Shown here piece by piece: positions 1 to 10,346 of a stretch of 64,000 nucleotides of DNA; the first letter of the stretch is position 1, and every line of letters starts with the position of its first letter. The DNA comes from Flavobacterium sp. ov086 (GTDB lineage Bacteria > Bacteroidota > Bacteroidia > Flavobacteriales > Flavobacteriaceae): contig NZ_FZNL01000002.1 of the NCBI RefSeq assembly GCF_900187965.1, positions 362,694 to 426,693 on the forward strand. Direction: 5' to 3'. Position numbers and translations under genes: made by a program. Below the pieces are notes generated by a model. That model was given only the letters and a program-made list of their open reading frames with translations. It was not told where the DNA came from and did no database searches.

Positions 1-1308
1 GGACGTTATGATGGTTCAAACAGGCAGGGTAATAACACCTCATCACGTTGGCTGCCAACCTACACTCTTAGTGGTAAATGGAACATGAAGGAAGAGAATT
101 TCATGAAAGATATCGAATCTATAAATGCTTTAGCATTAAGAGCGTCTTATGGACTTACCGCAACGGCTGGACCGGCTACTAATTCATTAGCGATTTATAA
201 AAGTTTTATCACTGATCGTATAAATCTTGCCGACAGAGAATCCGGGATTAGCATAGATCAATTACAAAACAAAAATTTAACTTGGGAAAAACAATTTGAA
301 ACCAATTTAGGTTTTGATCTTACTGTGTTTAATAACAAACTACAATTAACAACTGATATATACAGTCGTAAAGCTTTTGATTTAGTTGATTATGTAATGA
401 CATCTGGAATTGGTGGACAAACAATGAAACAAGGTAATAATGCAGATATGGAAACTAAAGGTCTTGAAGTTAGTTTGTCTTCTAGAAATATAACTACCGA
501 AAACTTTAAATGGTCAACCAATTTTAATTTTTCTGTATATAATCAGAAAATTACAAAGTTAGCGAGCCAGGCATCAGCTTTTGATCTAATCGAAGGAACA
601 GGAGGAAATACTATTGGTCATCCAAGAAACTCTCTGTATTCTTATCATTTTACAGGATTAAACAATCAGGGTTTACCAACTTTTGTAATGAAAGATGGGC
701 AATCGGATAACATTGCCGGAGCAAATTTTTATGATAATGAAAATGTAACTAAGTATCTAAAATATGAGGGTTCAATAGAGCCTAATAAATCTTTTGGACT
801 TTCGAATACTTTTACTTACAAAAATTGGTCATTATACGTCTTTGTCGTTGCATCCGGAGGAAATAAAGTTCGATTGAATCCTGTTTATTCCAGCGAATAC
901 AATGACTTAACTGTTTTTACAAAAGATTTTACGAATCGTTGGATTAATCCGGGAGATGAAAATAATACTAATGTACCCGTAATAGCAGATAAAGCTTTGA
1001 TTAATAATTATAATGCTCAGTCTAAAACATTGGGAATTGCTTATAACACATACAATTTTTCGGATGTGCGTATCGCAGATGGAGATTTTGTCAGATTAAA
1101 GAATGTATCTCTAAGTTGGGAATTCCCGAAAGCTTTCAAACAAAAATTAGGAGTAACAAATTTTACATTAAAAGGATCAGCAGTTAATCCATTATTAATT
1201 TATTCTGATAAAAGATTAAACGGTCAGGATCCGGAATTTCGTAATGCAGGAGGTGTAGCATTACCAATTACAACTCAATATACATTTACTCTAAACGTTT
1301 CATTATAA
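1..1308 (+). CDS. SusC/RagA-family TonB-dependent outer membrane transporter, C-terminal part
   Basis: Partial gene: the frame is open from base 1, so the true start lies upstream. The visible 435 residues are the C-terminal half of a SusC-like beta barrel. The opening stretch RYDGSNRQ, the later TLSGKWN and the alternating aromatic/polar strands (for example LTWEKQFETNLGFDLTVFNNKL) are typical of the family, as is the ending in LNVSL. SusC proteins import oligomers across the outer membrane using TonB energy, with a SusD lipoprotein as lid. A SusD gene follows after 12 bp, which fixes the assignment. The substrate cannot be read from this fragment. The metallohydrolase lipoprotein two genes downstream suggests a peptide or other non-glycan ligand, which is inference. 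Confidence 0.93.
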   Translation, partial: GRYDGSNRQGNNTSSRWLPTYTLSGKWNMKEENFMKDIESINALALRASYGLTATAGPATNSLAIYKSFITDRINLADRESGISIDQLQNKNLTWEKQFETNLGFDLTVFNNKLQLTTDIYSRKAFDLVDYVMTSGIGGQTMKQGNNADMETKGLEVSLSSRNITTENFKWSTNFNFSVYNQKITKLASQASAFDLIEGTGGNTIGHPRNSLYSYHFTGLNNQGLPTFVMKDGQSDNIAGANFYDNENVTKYLKYEGSIEPNKSFGLSNTFTYKNWSLYVFVVASGGNKVRLNPVYSSEYNDLTVFTKDFTNRWINPGDENNTNVPVIADKALINNYNAQSKTLGIAYNTYNFSDVRIADGDFVRLKNVSLSWEFPKAFKQKLGVTNFTLKGSAVNPLLIYSDKRLNGQDPEFRNAGGVALPITTQYTFTLNVSL

Positions 1309-1320
1309 CCTATAAAAAGT

Positions 1321-2796
1321 ATGAAAAAATTAAAAATTCTACTGACATTGTTACCACTTATAAGTATTAGTAGTTGTGATGAATTTCTTTCTGAAACCCC
1401 TGATAACAGGACACAAATAGATACACCTGAAAAAATTTCTGAAGTGCTGGTTAATGCTTACCCAAATGCATGTTATGCAGAGTTTGCCGAAACCATGACT
1501 GACAATGTTTTTGATAGTGGTGATGCTGGATTATTTAGAACTATAAATTCAGAAAACTATAACTGGGAAATGAACAATAGTATCGATACGGACACCCAGG
1601 CCAATTATTGGAATGCTTGTTATAATGCAATTGGCCATGCTAATAAAGCACTTGATGCTATTGAGCAGCTAGGCAGTCCGGCAAGTCTAAATCCGCAGAA
1701 AGGAGAGGCCTTAATAGCAAGGGCTTATGCACATTTTATGTTAGTTTCTTTTTGGTCTAAGCGCTATGATCCGGCTACTGCTGATACAGATTTGGGAATA
1801 CCATATGTAAGAAAACCAGAAGATATATTGATCAAAAAATACAAAAGAAATTCTATGAAGGAAGTTTTTGACTATTTGGAAAGTGATATCGAAGAAGGTT
1901 TAAAATACGTTACAAACGAATACAGTCAGCCAAAATTCCATTTTAATAAAGAGGCAGCTAAAGCTTTTGCATCACGTTTTTATTTAATAAAAGGAAATTG
2001 GGACAGGGTTATTGAACTTACAGATCAATTAGCAGCTAATCCGGATGGAAAACTAAGAGATTTTGGATCTTATCTGAATCTTGATTATGATACTCGATCA
2101 AGAGTTTATGCAGAGCCAACTCAGGAAACAAATTTATTGATTGCTTCTATGACGTCTTATTATGCAAGGTCTTTTTATCTAAACAGGTTTCAACTTACAT
2201 TAGCCAGGCAAGATGAAATTTTGGGTTCCGCAACAAATGTTTTTAATAAAGAATGGCTTTATGGAACCTTAAGTTACAATAATATTACAGCATTTGTGCC
2301 TAAGTTCAATGAACAGTTCAAATATACAAATGCCAATGCAGGTATTGGTTACGGATATATTGCAGTAGTATTATTCAGTAATGATGAATGCTATTTGAAT
2401 AGGATAGAAGCACTTGTGATGGCAAACAGAATAGATGAGGCAAGAACAGCATTGCAATATTTCATAGGAACCAGAACGGCGGATTATGATCCGACAACCG
2501 ATATTTTAACTGATAAACTAATAGTTAATAAATATCCTGCAATCCAAAGTAAATATGCCCCTTTTTATACTCTGACTGATTTGCAAAAATCATACATAAG
2601 TGCTATAGGAGAAATACGCAGGAAAGACTTTGTTCAGGAAGGCAACAGATGGTTTGATATTAAACGATTTAATTTAGAGGTTAAACATGAAACGTACAAT
2701 GAGCCAACAGACATTTTAACTAAAGATGACAATCGCCGCGCATTACAAATACCACTTCAGGCATCAACAAATGGTGTCGAAAAAAATCCAAGATAA
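1321..2796 (+). CDS. SusD/RagB-family nutrient-binding outer membrane lipoprotein
   Basis: A 491-residue protein with a lipoprotein signal peptide: a lysine-rich start, a hydrophobic core and the lipobox SISSC with the acylated Cys near residue 19, followed by DEFL. After it comes the usual SusD start (FLSETPDNRTQIDTPEKISEVL), TPR-like helices (YWNACYNAIGHANKALDAIEQL; ALIARAYAHFMLV) and the C-terminal family signature IRRKDFVQEGNRWFDIKRF. SusD proteins sit on the cell surface as a hinged lid over the SusC barrel and capture substrate. The gene lies 12 bp after susC and 15 bp before the next lipoprotein gene, so one operon is likely. Confidence 0.95.
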   Translation: MKKLKILLTLLPLISISSCDEFLSETPDNRTQIDTPEKISEVLVNAYPNACYAEFAETMTDNVFDSGDAGLFRTINSENYNWEMNNSIDTDTQANYWNACYNAIGHANKALDAIEQLGSPASLNPQKGEALIARAYAHFMLVSFWSKRYDPATADTDLGIPYVRKPEDILIKKYKRNSMKEVFDYLESDIEEGLKYVTNEYSQPKFHFNKEAAKAFASRFYLIKGNWDRVIELTDQLAANPDGKLRDFGSYLNLDYDTRSRVYAEPTQETNLLIASMTSYYARSFYLNRFQLTLARQDEILGSATNVFNKEWLYGTLSYNNITAFVPKFNEQFKYTNANAGIGYGYIAVVLFSNDECYLNRIEALVMANRIDEARTALQYFIGTRTADYDPTTDILTDKLIVNKYPAIQSKYAPFYTLTDLQKSYISAIGEIRRKDFVQEGNRWFDIKRFNLEVKHETYNEPTDILTKDDNRRALQIPLQASTNGVEKNPR

Positions 2797-2811
2797 TTTA
2801 ACATCAAGCAC

Positions 2812-3669
2812 ATGAAAATAGTAAAACAATACACAATAACTTTTTTAGCAATAGCTGCAATTGCTTTTTCGGGATGTACACATGAGGATCAGCTTGCAGG
2901 TAGCCAATTAGATGTTACAAATCCTCCTCAATCAGCGTTAGATAATTGGATTATAGATAATTATTTAAAACCCTATAATATAAATGTTCAATATAAATGG
3001 AACCAGAATGCCGTTGACAATAATCGTTACCTGTATCCACCCCAGAAAGAAAAAGTACAGCCTGTTTTAGAAATTATACAAAAAATATGGCTGGATAGTT
3101 ATGCAACAATTGCCGGTCCTGATTTCGTAAAGAAAATTTCTCCACGGGAAATTGTAATGGTTGGGGGAGTGAATTTGGATTTAACAGGAACTGTTACTTT
3201 AGGTTTGGCAGAAGGCGGGCAAAGAGTAACACTTTTTGAAACTGATAATGTAGATCGGAAAGATAGGGAAAACGTAAAACAATTTATCCATACGATTCAG
3301 CATGAGTACATTCATATTTTGAATCAGCATAAACCATATGATGAAAAAACCATGGCAAAAATAACACCATTTGGTTACACAGCAAACTGGTATGCTTCCT
3401 CAGATAAGGAGGCTAATGAAGAAGGATTTATTACAGCTTATGCAAAATCGAACATTAATGAGGATTTTGCTGAAATGGCATCTATGATGCTAACTAATTC
3501 TAAAGATGAATATGAGGCTATTTTGGCAGGTATTCAAAATGAGACAGCTGTTGCTGCGATAAGAGCCAAAGAAGCTGTTATTGTCGAATATTTCAAAAAA
3601 GAGTTCAATTTGGATTTTTATGCTTTAAGAGACGAAGCAGAAAAAAATACTAATGCAGTACTAAATTAA
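2812..3669 (+). CDS. Substrate import-associated zinc metallohydrolase lipoprotein
   Basis: A 285-residue lipoprotein (lipobox AFSGC, Cys at about residue 21) with a zincin motif HEYIH at residues 164-168: the His pair binds zinc and Glu165 is the expected catalytic base. This matches the known family of HExxH lipoproteins encoded next to SusC/SusD pairs in Bacteroidota. An aromatic- and acid-rich segment with NEEGFITAYA follows and probably supplies the third zinc ligand. It is probably displayed outside the cell and cuts the substrate taken up by its SusCD partner. The position directly after susD and before a DUF4302 gene is the standard order for this type of locus. Confidence 0.9.
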   Translation: MKIVKQYTITFLAIAAIAFSGCTHEDQLAGSQLDVTNPPQSALDNWIIDNYLKPYNINVQYKWNQNAVDNNRYLYPPQKEKVQPVLEIIQKIWLDSYATIAGPDFVKKISPREIVMVGGVNLDLTGTVTLGLAEGGQRVTLFETDNVDRKDRENVKQFIHTIQHEYIHILNQHKPYDEKTMAKITPFGYTANWYASSDKEANEEGFITAYAKSNINEDFAEMASMMLTNSKDEYEAILAGIQNETAVAAIRAKEAVIVEYFKKEFNLDFYALRDEAEKNTNAVLN

Positions 3670-3713
3670 AATTAAACTAATTGAGATTTGGTTAACTTAA
3701 AAAAGAAAACATT

Positions 3714-5087
3714 ATGAAAATAAAAAATATATTTAAGTTTCTGATTATTGCTTTTTTGGCAACACAATTAGGAGCCTGCGACAAGAATGAAGCAGAACAA
3801 AAATTTGATAAGATGCCAACAGAAAGATTAAATATTCAGAAAAAAGAGCTTAATGATGTCTTACTCTCATCTGAATATGGATGGAAGGCAGTTTATTTTA
3901 CGGATAATACACAACTTGGCGGATTTACACATTTGTTTAAATTTTCTGCAGACGGAAGAGTAGCTATGGCTTCTGATTTTGATAGCGATACCAGTATTTA
4001 TAATAGTGATTACAGTATTGAGGTAGGAAGTACGGTTAGTTTATTGTTCTCTACCAAAAACAGAATACACCTGTTGTCTGATTCAAATAATTCTCCTACG
4101 GCGGGATTAAAAGGTAGAGGATACAAAGGAGATTTTCAATTTTTATATTACGGACAGGAAAATGGTGAGATTATTTTTAAAACCAATCGTGGTTTTCAAG
4201 AATTACGCTTCGTAAAAGCAACAGCCGAAGATTGGACAGATCTCGAACTAAACACAAAGATGGCTCAAAATGTAATAGGTTCAGATAAGCGCCCTCTTTT
4301 TAGATTATTAGAAATTAATGATGGTACAGAGATTCATAAATTGGACTTTAATTATGCTTCAAGAGCTCGATTTGCAACTGCAAATTCTGGAGAAGAGGAT
4401 TACAGTGTAAGTTATAATATGGGTATTGCTTTCACAAAAACAGGTATTATTGTAAGTCCGGCTTTAGAAGTCAACAACCAGCAATTAACCGAATTTATTT
4501 ATGATGACAGTACTGGAGATTTTACTGCAACCGGTACAAATGGAGTGAGTGCTACAATTAAATACAGTAAAAAACCTGTGATAGTAACAGATGATTATAA
4601 ATTGCTATTACCCGGAGGCGGAAATAATGTCTATGCTTATGAGTATCGTCTTACAGAATTTGAAGGACCAAACTCTGCATTATTTTTATCATTATTAGAA
4701 GATATAGAGAAAGCCAGTGGAGTGCCACTTGTAAGAGCGCAGCTTTGGTTTAATAATACTGATGAGACTAATTATATAGAATACAGATCTGGTGACGACC
4801 AAACAGAAGAAAGATATTATCACTACTTCACCATAAAAGCAGATGATGTAAACAAAACTGTTACATTTACCCCAGGTGTTTGGAAAAAAAGTACCGCTAC
4901 CGCAGGAGACTCAGGGACTCCTCCGGAAGGGCCAACAATCTCACGACCATCTTTCTTAAAAGCACTTGATGATGAATTTATGAATCCTAATGGTCTTTAT
5001 TTTACAGAGGTACCGGTTATGGGTTATAGAGGCTATACTTTTGCGAGTACAACAACTCATTTTAGAATGGTTGTCAACAATCTTTAA
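3714..5087 (+). CDS. DUF4302-type lipoprotein of the SusCD locus
   Basis: A 457-residue lipoprotein: basic start, hydrophobic segment and lipobox QLGAC (Cys at about residue 22). The rest is beta-rich, with phrases such as YGWKAVYFTDN and GGFTHLFKFSADGRV that are usual in DUF4302 proteins, which regularly sit last in susC-susD-metallohydrolase operons. No catalytic motif is visible. It starts 45 bp after the metallohydrolase stop. It is likely a surface-exposed accessory binding protein; the function is unknown. The family call rests on sequence style and gene order. Confidence 0.8.
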   Translation: MKIKNIFKFLIIAFLATQLGACDKNEAEQKFDKMPTERLNIQKKELNDVLLSSEYGWKAVYFTDNTQLGGFTHLFKFSADGRVAMASDFDSDTSIYNSDYSIEVGSTVSLLFSTKNRIHLLSDSNNSPTAGLKGRGYKGDFQFLYYGQENGEIIFKTNRGFQELRFVKATAEDWTDLELNTKMAQNVIGSDKRPLFRLLEINDGTEIHKLDFNYASRARFATANSGEEDYSVSYNMGIAFTKTGIIVSPALEVNNQQLTEFIYDDSTGDFTATGTNGVSATIKYSKKPVIVTDDYKLLLPGGGNNVYAYEYRLTEFEGPNSALFLSLLEDIEKASGVPLVRAQLWFNNTDETNYIEYRSGDDQTEERYYHYFTIKADDVNKTVTFTPGVWKKSTATAGDSGTPPEGPTISRPSFLKALDDEFMNPNGLYFTEVPVMGYRGYTFASTTTHFRMVVNNL

Positions 5088-6083
5088 AATTAATTATACA
5101 CACTTTGTAAAGAAAGTTACCATGAATTTTGTTGTCAGGGCATTGCCGATTCAATGGGGAAGCACTCCCTAAATATGAATTGCCAACACTCTTGATAATG
5201 AAAATTATACTCTGATACAAAACGATCCGCGTTATATCATTATTTGTCCGGTAAAACGCGAGATCAAACAATCCCACAATCAATAATACCTACTGAAGGC
5301 CGTCTCAATTCAAAATTTGAGGCGGTTTTTTCATATAAAAACAGTCGACAAATAGCAATGGTTTTTTATAAAACAAAAATAGGTGATATAATGTACAATA
5401 TGAACGAGGAAGAACATTTCCAAGAACTGAGAATTAGTTCTGATAAGGTATACCTATGCTCATAAAGTTTCCAGAGCAACAAATTTCTTAATCATTTGTC
5501 TTTGTCCCTAAAAAGTAAAGCTTTCAAAATCAAATAGATTTGGGAAGTTTTTTATAGTCCATATTTCTGTCCTTCGTCGCCAAAAGGTTTTTAACTATAA
5601 ATCCGATGGTCTGGTCGATACCATTATATTTAACAAACAAGGTAGCTTTTAGATACAAAAGGATACCATTGCATGACGAAGTTTTAATGAGGTTTGCAGG
5701 TAAAATTATTGATTGCATGACAATAATTATTAAGAATATTTACAAGTCGTTTTTCCAGATCTAAATGGAAATTTTCAAAATGAAAATAACTATGATTACG
5801 ACCAAAAAATGATTGGAAAATTCTACTCAAAAAAAAAGAAGCAACCGCCAACAGCTACTACAACGGATTGGGGAAATTGACTTAATGGTGGTTGGTTTTG
5901 TATTTGGGATGATTTGTTTCATCTATTCGCTGTTGCTCGGGTGGCAATCCGAATAATGGCTTAATTTAGTCCCGAACCCGCAGTAGTACCAGAACGTTAC
6001 AGGCAAGCATGGAAAACCGGAGCAATCTTGCAATTATTTTAGAAAGAATTTTCGATTTACATATTTATTAAACAATTACAATT
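5088..6083. other. About 1 kb without an intact gene; decayed coding remnants
   Basis: No convincing full gene is present. Short peptide-like runs with normal codon use appear between stops. At about 5198-5284 a run ends NDPRYIIICPVKRE before a stop. At about 5550-5700 a run reads YKSDGLVDTIIFNKQGSF and then hits several stops. At about 5810-5880 another short run ends NSYYNGLGKLT. They look like pieces of different broken genes left after deletion. Apart from the hairpin at 5300-5331, no regulatory element is clear. Confidence 0.55.
5300..5331 (+). terminator. Rho-independent terminator-like hairpin
   Basis: CCGTCTCAA pairs with TTGAGGCGG (9 bp, one G-T wobble) around an 8-nt loop and is followed directly by six T. 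It lies about 210 bp after the DUF4302 gene and may end the susCD operon, or may have ended a gene that has since decayed just upstream. Confidence 0.75.
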
Positions 6084-7604
6084 ATGCGTAGATTAATACT
6101 ACTATTGACAGTCTCTTTATCTTTTTTGAGTATTTCGGCTCAAAATAAAATTGAAAAATGGCGTATTTATGAAATTATTCTTAATAGTGACTCAAAAGGT
6201 AATCCGTTCACTGATGTACAACTAAGTGCTAAATTTACAAATGGTGAGAATATAAAAATAGTTTCAGGCTTTTATGATGGAAATGGGATATATAAAATCC
6301 GTTTTATGCCACAAGTGGCAGGTTCATGGACCTATATCACATCAAGCAATTTAAAGTCACTTAATAATAAAAAAGGTAAATTTGAATGTTTTTCAAACAC
6401 CGATAGCAATCACGGACAAGTAGTAGTGAAAGATACTTTTAATTTTGCTTATTCAGACAATAAACCATATTACCCTTTTGGGACGACCTGTTATGCATGG
6501 GTTCATCAAGGAGATAGTCTTGCCGAATCAACATTGAAAACCCTTGCTAATGGATATTTCAACAAAATGCGTATGTGTATTTTTCCTAAAGACTACGATT
6601 GGAATAAAAACGAGCCACTCTTGTATCCTTTTGAAGGAAAGCCTTTAACAGATTGGGATTACACGAAATTTAACCCTTTATATTTTCAGAATATTGAGAA
6701 AAGGATAGCACAATTGGATTCACTTGGCATTGAAGCTGATTTAATTGTTTTTCATCCTTACGACCGTTGGGGGTTTCAAAAAATGGACAGAAAAACCGAT
6801 GATTTATATATCAATTATATTATTGCCCGCTTTGCTGCCTATAAAAACGTTTGGTGGAGTCTGGCTAATGAATATGATTATGTGAAATCTAAGAAGACAG
6901 ATGATTGGAATCATTTTATTCAGTTATTTGCCGAAAAAGACCCCTACAATCACTTGCGTTCAATACACAATGGATCTAACCTCTACGACCACGAAAACCC
7001 CTTGATCACACATGTGAGCATACAAAATGAAGACACCTATAAAGCAAAGGAGTTAAGGTCAAAATATAAAAAACCAATAGTTTATGATGAATGCCGATAC
7101 GAAGGAAATATTAATTGGCCGTGGGGAAATATAACAGCTCAAGAGATGGTGAACAAATTTTGGCGTGGTGTTGTAAATGGTGGCTTTGTAGGGCATGGAG
7201 AAACTTATGTTACTGAAAATCCCGTTAAGTGGGGATATGAATCTCAAGATATTTTGTGGTGGTCTAAAGGGGGAGTTCTCAAAGGGCAAAGCCAGGAAAG
7301 GATTAAGTTTTTAAGAAATATAATTGAATCTGCCCCAGGATATTTAACGCCAATCATCAATACGGAATTTTGGGTGCCGTATTCATATGTTGCTTTTAAA
7401 GATGAATATTTTCTACACTATTTTAATATAGACCAGTCACGCAGTCAAATTGTATATTTACCCGAAAATGCAAAATATAAAATTGAAATTATCAATGCAT
7501 GGGATATGACAATTACGCCTGTTACGGGAGAATTTAGTGGGAAAAGTTTAATTCAACTTCCACAAAAATCTTTTACAGCGTTGCGCATCACTAAAATAAT
7601 GTGA
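6084..7604 (+). CDS. Secreted DUF5060/DUF4038-type glycoside hydrolase (TIM barrel)
   Basis: A 506-residue protein with a Sec signal peptide (ILLLTVSLSFLSISAQ). The N-terminal part, about residues 20-120, is a DUF5060-like beta domain (KWRIYEIIL, GFYDGNGIYKIRFMPQVAGSW). A DUF4038-like barrel follows, starting YFPFGTTCYAW-like, with CIFPKDYDWN and IEADLIVFHPYDRWGF. Glu263 in the strand-end motif WWSLANEYD and Glu336 in VYDECRYEG sit where the acid/base and nucleophile of clan GH-A enzymes are expected. The C-terminal beta part resembles DUF5605. Related proteins are annotated as putative glycoside hydrolases, some active on plant polysaccharide side chains; the substrate here is unknown. The gene appears monocistronic. 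Confidence 0.85.
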   Translation: MRRLILLLTVSLSFLSISAQNKIEKWRIYEIILNSDSKGNPFTDVQLSAKFTNGENIKIVSGFYDGNGIYKIRFMPQVAGSWTYITSSNLKSLNNKKGKFECFSNTDSNHGQVVVKDTFNFAYSDNKPYYPFGTTCYAWVHQGDSLAESTLKTLANGYFNKMRMCIFPKDYDWNKNEPLLYPFEGKPLTDWDYTKFNPLYFQNIEKRIAQLDSLGIEADLIVFHPYDRWGFQKMDRKTDDLYINYIIARFAAYKNVWWSLANEYDYVKSKKTDDWNHFIQLFAEKDPYNHLRSIHNGSNLYDHENPLITHVSIQNEDTYKAKELRSKYKKPIVYDECRYEGNINWPWGNITAQEMVNKFWRGVVNGGFVGHGETYVTENPVKWGYESQDILWWSKGGVLKGQSQERIKFLRNIIESAPGYLTPIINTEFWVPYSYVAFKDEYFLHYFNIDQSRSQIVYLPENAKYKIEIINAWDMTITPVTGEFSGKSLIQLPQKSFTALRITKIM

Positions 7605-7664
7605 TTCGTCTAATGTAATTGTGAATATTATCTTTTTCGATATACAACAACTTCCAAAATAAAA

Positions 7665-7705
7665 AAGACCATACAAATGAGTTATTTTCTCATTTGTGTG
7701 GTCTT
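7665..7705 (+). terminator. Strong hairpin after the glycoside hydrolase; recombinase-tail-like
   Basis: AAGACCATACAAATGAG pairs with CTCATTTGTGTGGTCTT (17 bp, one wobble) around a 7-nt loop. It can end transcription of the hydrolase gene. The plus-strand translation through it (KKDHTNELFSHL) resembles the stretch through the hairpin at 40405-40439 (KKNRTNESFSHLSGLVA), which belongs to a recombinase C-terminal tail. The sequence after it (GTAGCCCCGCCCGAAC) recalls the end of a tRNA. It may therefore be a small scar of a lost mobile element. Confidence 0.6.
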
Positions 7706-7872
7706 GTAGCCCCGCCCGAACTAATGTCGAACTTTTTTTCGCAAGATTTGCAGTGTTTGCTTAGCATACCTGCGAAACGCAATGTTATTTTAAAAGAACA
7801 TTTCTTAGCTGAAATATGATGAATGATCTAAGTAAAAGGGTTATTTTTCATTTATAAAAATAGTTTAAAATT

Positions 7873-10341
7873 TTAATTATCAGTATTTATAAATACCTCT
7901 TCCTTAGTCCATTTCACCTCGTCATTTTCAATAATTACAACCATTTTGTCGCCATCCTTAACTTCACCCGAAATTATTTTCTTAGCTAATGGTCTTCTTA
8001 AATGACTTCGGATAATACTTTTTATAGGTCGTGCCCCATACTTGGCATTGTATCCATTTTCAGCCAAATAAAGTTTTGCTTCCAATGGGATTTCTACAAT
8101 GATATTAATATTTTTCAATAAATCCATAAACTCTTTTTTAAGATGGATTTCGAATATTTTTAAGGCATTCTCTCTACTGATTGGCGCAAAAGGTACAATT
8201 TCGGTTAATCGCCCTAAAAATTCCGGTCTGAAATAATTACCCATAATTTCCATTATGGAAGTTGAAGTTGGAATTTTACCGTTATTAAACGTTTCAACAA
8301 TATGATTTGCACCAATATTCGAAGTAAAAAGGATAATAGCATTCGAGAAATCACCTTCCTTTCCTAATCTGTCATGTAGTTTCCCTTCGTCCATAATCTG
8401 CAGAAACACATCATAAACAGAAGTATGTGCTTTTTCTATCTCATCAAACAATACGATCGAATATGGTTTTTGCCTGATTTTGTTAACTAGCAGCCCACCT
8501 TCCTCATACCCGACATACCCAGGAGGCGCACCGTAGAGCAATGCTGCCGAGTGTTCTTCTTTAAATTCGGACATATCAAATCGGATAATGGCATTTTCAT
8601 CCTGAAAAAGAAATTCAGCAAGACTTTTAGCAAGTTCTGTTTTTCCGGTTCCTGTTGGACCCAAAAAGAAGAATGAGGCTATAGGCTGTCCTGCCTTACT
8701 CAATCCTGATCTTGACTCTAAAATAGAACCTGCGACTGTTGCAATACAATGATCCTGACCAATTACCCTTTGGCTTAAAACTTCCTCAATATTATTCAGT
8801 TTCTGCTTTTCTTCTTCTTTAAGTTTTCCGGCAGGAATACCTGTCTTTTGAGCAATAATAAGAGACAAATCAAACGCTTCGATATGCACACGTTTGTCTA
8901 ACGCTCTTTTCTCAAGAGTGTTTATCAGGCTCTCAATATGGCTTAAAATGGAGTCAGAAGATTCAAAAGTTTTAACATCGTTTTGCTCCTCAACAACCAT
9001 TAAAAAGGTTGTTTTATTGACCAAATCAGTCAAAAACCAGTTACATTCTTTTATTAGTTGTTCTTCAGATAAACCGGCTTCATTTTGCTTTAAAATATTT
9101 AGTTTGTCAAGTAAAGATTGTTTCTCTTTTAAAAATGTTTCTCCCGATGTTTTTAAAACCGACATGGTGTGATCGATAAGATTTATGGCTGATTCCGGTA
9201 GGCTTTTTTCTTTTAAGTACCTTCTGGATAAACGAATTGATTCTGAAATAGTTTCGTCGTCTATTTGAATCTTATGATGTTCCTGATAGGTTTTAATAGA
9301 TTCCCGAATCATTCGGAACAAAGTATCATCATTAGATTCTTCCAGTTTTACAATCTCAAACATGCCTGATAAACCTTGTTCTTTTTCAATTCTTTTGGTA
9401 TATTCGTCGATGGTAGAAGTCGCAATAATATTTAGTCCTTTTGCAAGTTCGCCTTTTAAAACATTAGAAACCCCGGAATCTCCTCCGTTTTTATCGAGCA
9501 GTGTATGAATTTCTTCAATGATAAGAATGGCTTTAGGGAACTGTCTCAGTTCCTGAATACAATTCTTTAAACGATCTTCGATTTCGCCTTTATAAGAAGC
9601 TCCGGCTATCAAAGACGATAAATCCAGTTCAAAAAGCTGTACTTTATTTAAAGCATCAGGAACCTGATTTGCTATTACATTCTGAACAAGTGTATCAATC
9701 AATATTGATTTACCAATACCACGATCACCAATTAAGAGCACATTAGGCTTAGAGAACCGACAAAGAATTTCTTTTATCGTGTTTAACTCAGTCTCTCGGC
9801 CAATAGCCATAATCCTTTTGTTCTTTTTCTCAAGGTTTTTATGAATACAGTATTTACCCAAAAAGCCTTTTTTAACCTCATGCTTAACATTATTGTTGTT
9901 ATTCTGAGGTATAATGGTTTGATCTTCGAGTAATTCATTTCGAGATATAGGATAAGTTTTCATCTGATCGAAATTAAAACCTACTCCGGGCGAACTTAAA
10001 GCCACGATAATGGCATAAAGACTAATTTCATCTTCATTTAAAATAGTTCTAACAGATTCTGCTTCCCTGATAATTTCATCAATTACATCGCTGGGTTCAG
10101 CGTTTAATACCTGACTTGTTTTAGGCTCGTCTTCCATTCTCACTTCTGCCCATTCATCAAGATAATAAACATCTTTACCCATCGCCTCAAGCTGTTTTAA
10201 AAGAGATAAGTCCCTGTTTAAAATAGCTTTTAGTAAATGAGCAGCTGAGTAGTATTTATTTGAATTGCTTTTGGCAATTTTTCTGGCAATTTCAAAAGCG
10301 CTTAATAATTCAGTGCTGAAAATATTTTGTTCTTGTTCCAT
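7873..10341 (-). CDS. tssH: TssH (ClpV) AAA+ ATPase of the type VI secretion system
   Basis: An 822-residue Clp/Hsp100 protein. An N-terminal Clp repeat domain comes first (SAAHLLKAIL). Two AAA+ modules follow: the first with Walker A GDRGIGKS near residue 205, the second with GPTGTGKT near residue 560, plus the ClpB-type box GAPPGYVGYEEGG and Walker B IVLFDEIEKAH. ClpV pulls apart the contracted TssB/TssC sheath so that its subunits can be reused. The whole neighbourhood is T6SS, which favours ClpV over the stress chaperone ClpB. An ATG 21 bp further upstream is possible but would overlap the preceding gene; the MEQEQ start leaves a 5-bp gap. It is co-transcribed with the PKD-domain gene upstream. 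Confidence 0.93.
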   Translation of the reverse strand: MEQEQNIFSTELLSAFEIARKIAKSNSNKYYSAAHLLKAILNRDLSLLKQLEAMGKDVYYLDEWAEVRMEDEPKTSQVLNAEPSDVIDEIIREAESVRTILNEDEISLYAIIVALSSPGVGFNFDQMKTYPISRNELLEDQTIIPQNNNNNVKHEVKKGFLGKYCIHKNLEKKNKRIMAIGRETELNTIKEILCRFSKPNVLLIGDRGIGKSILIDTLVQNVIANQVPDALNKVQLFELDLSSLIAGASYKGEIEDRLKNCIQELRQFPKAILIIEEIHTLLDKNGGDSGVSNVLKGELAKGLNIIATSTIDEYTKRIEKEQGLSGMFEIVKLEESNDDTLFRMIRESIKTYQEHHKIQIDDETISESIRLSRRYLKEKSLPESAINLIDHTMSVLKTSGETFLKEKQSLLDKLNILKQNEAGLSEEQLIKECNWFLTDLVNKTTFLMVVEEQNDVKTFESSDSILSHIESLINTLEKRALDKRVHIEAFDLSLIIAQKTGIPAGKLKEEEKQKLNNIEEVLSQRVIGQDHCIATVAGSILESRSGLSKAGQPIASFFFLGPTGTGKTELAKSLAEFLFQDENAIIRFDMSEFKEEHSAALLYGAPPGYVGYEEGGLLVNKIRQKPYSIVLFDEIEKAHTSVYDVFLQIMDEGKLHDRLGKEGDFSNAIILFTSNIGANHIVETFNNGKIPTSTSIMEIMGNYFRPEFLGRLTEIVPFAPISRENALKIFEIHLKKEFMDLLKNINIIVEIPLEAKLYLAENGYNAKYGARPIKSIIRSHLRRPLAKKIISGEVKDGDKMVVIIENDEVKWTKEEVFINTDN

Positions 10342-10346
10342 AATCT

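Noticed and set aside
5530..5718. Small minus-strand gene in the gap after the DUF4302 gene.
   Set aside because: The plus strand shows a better coding trace with stops; the minus frame has no signal or domain.
7700..7740. Possible tRNA 3' end after the hairpin (GTAGCCCCGCCCGAAC).
   Set aside because: The T loop is interrupted and no D or anticodon arm can be folded; kept only as part of a possible scar.
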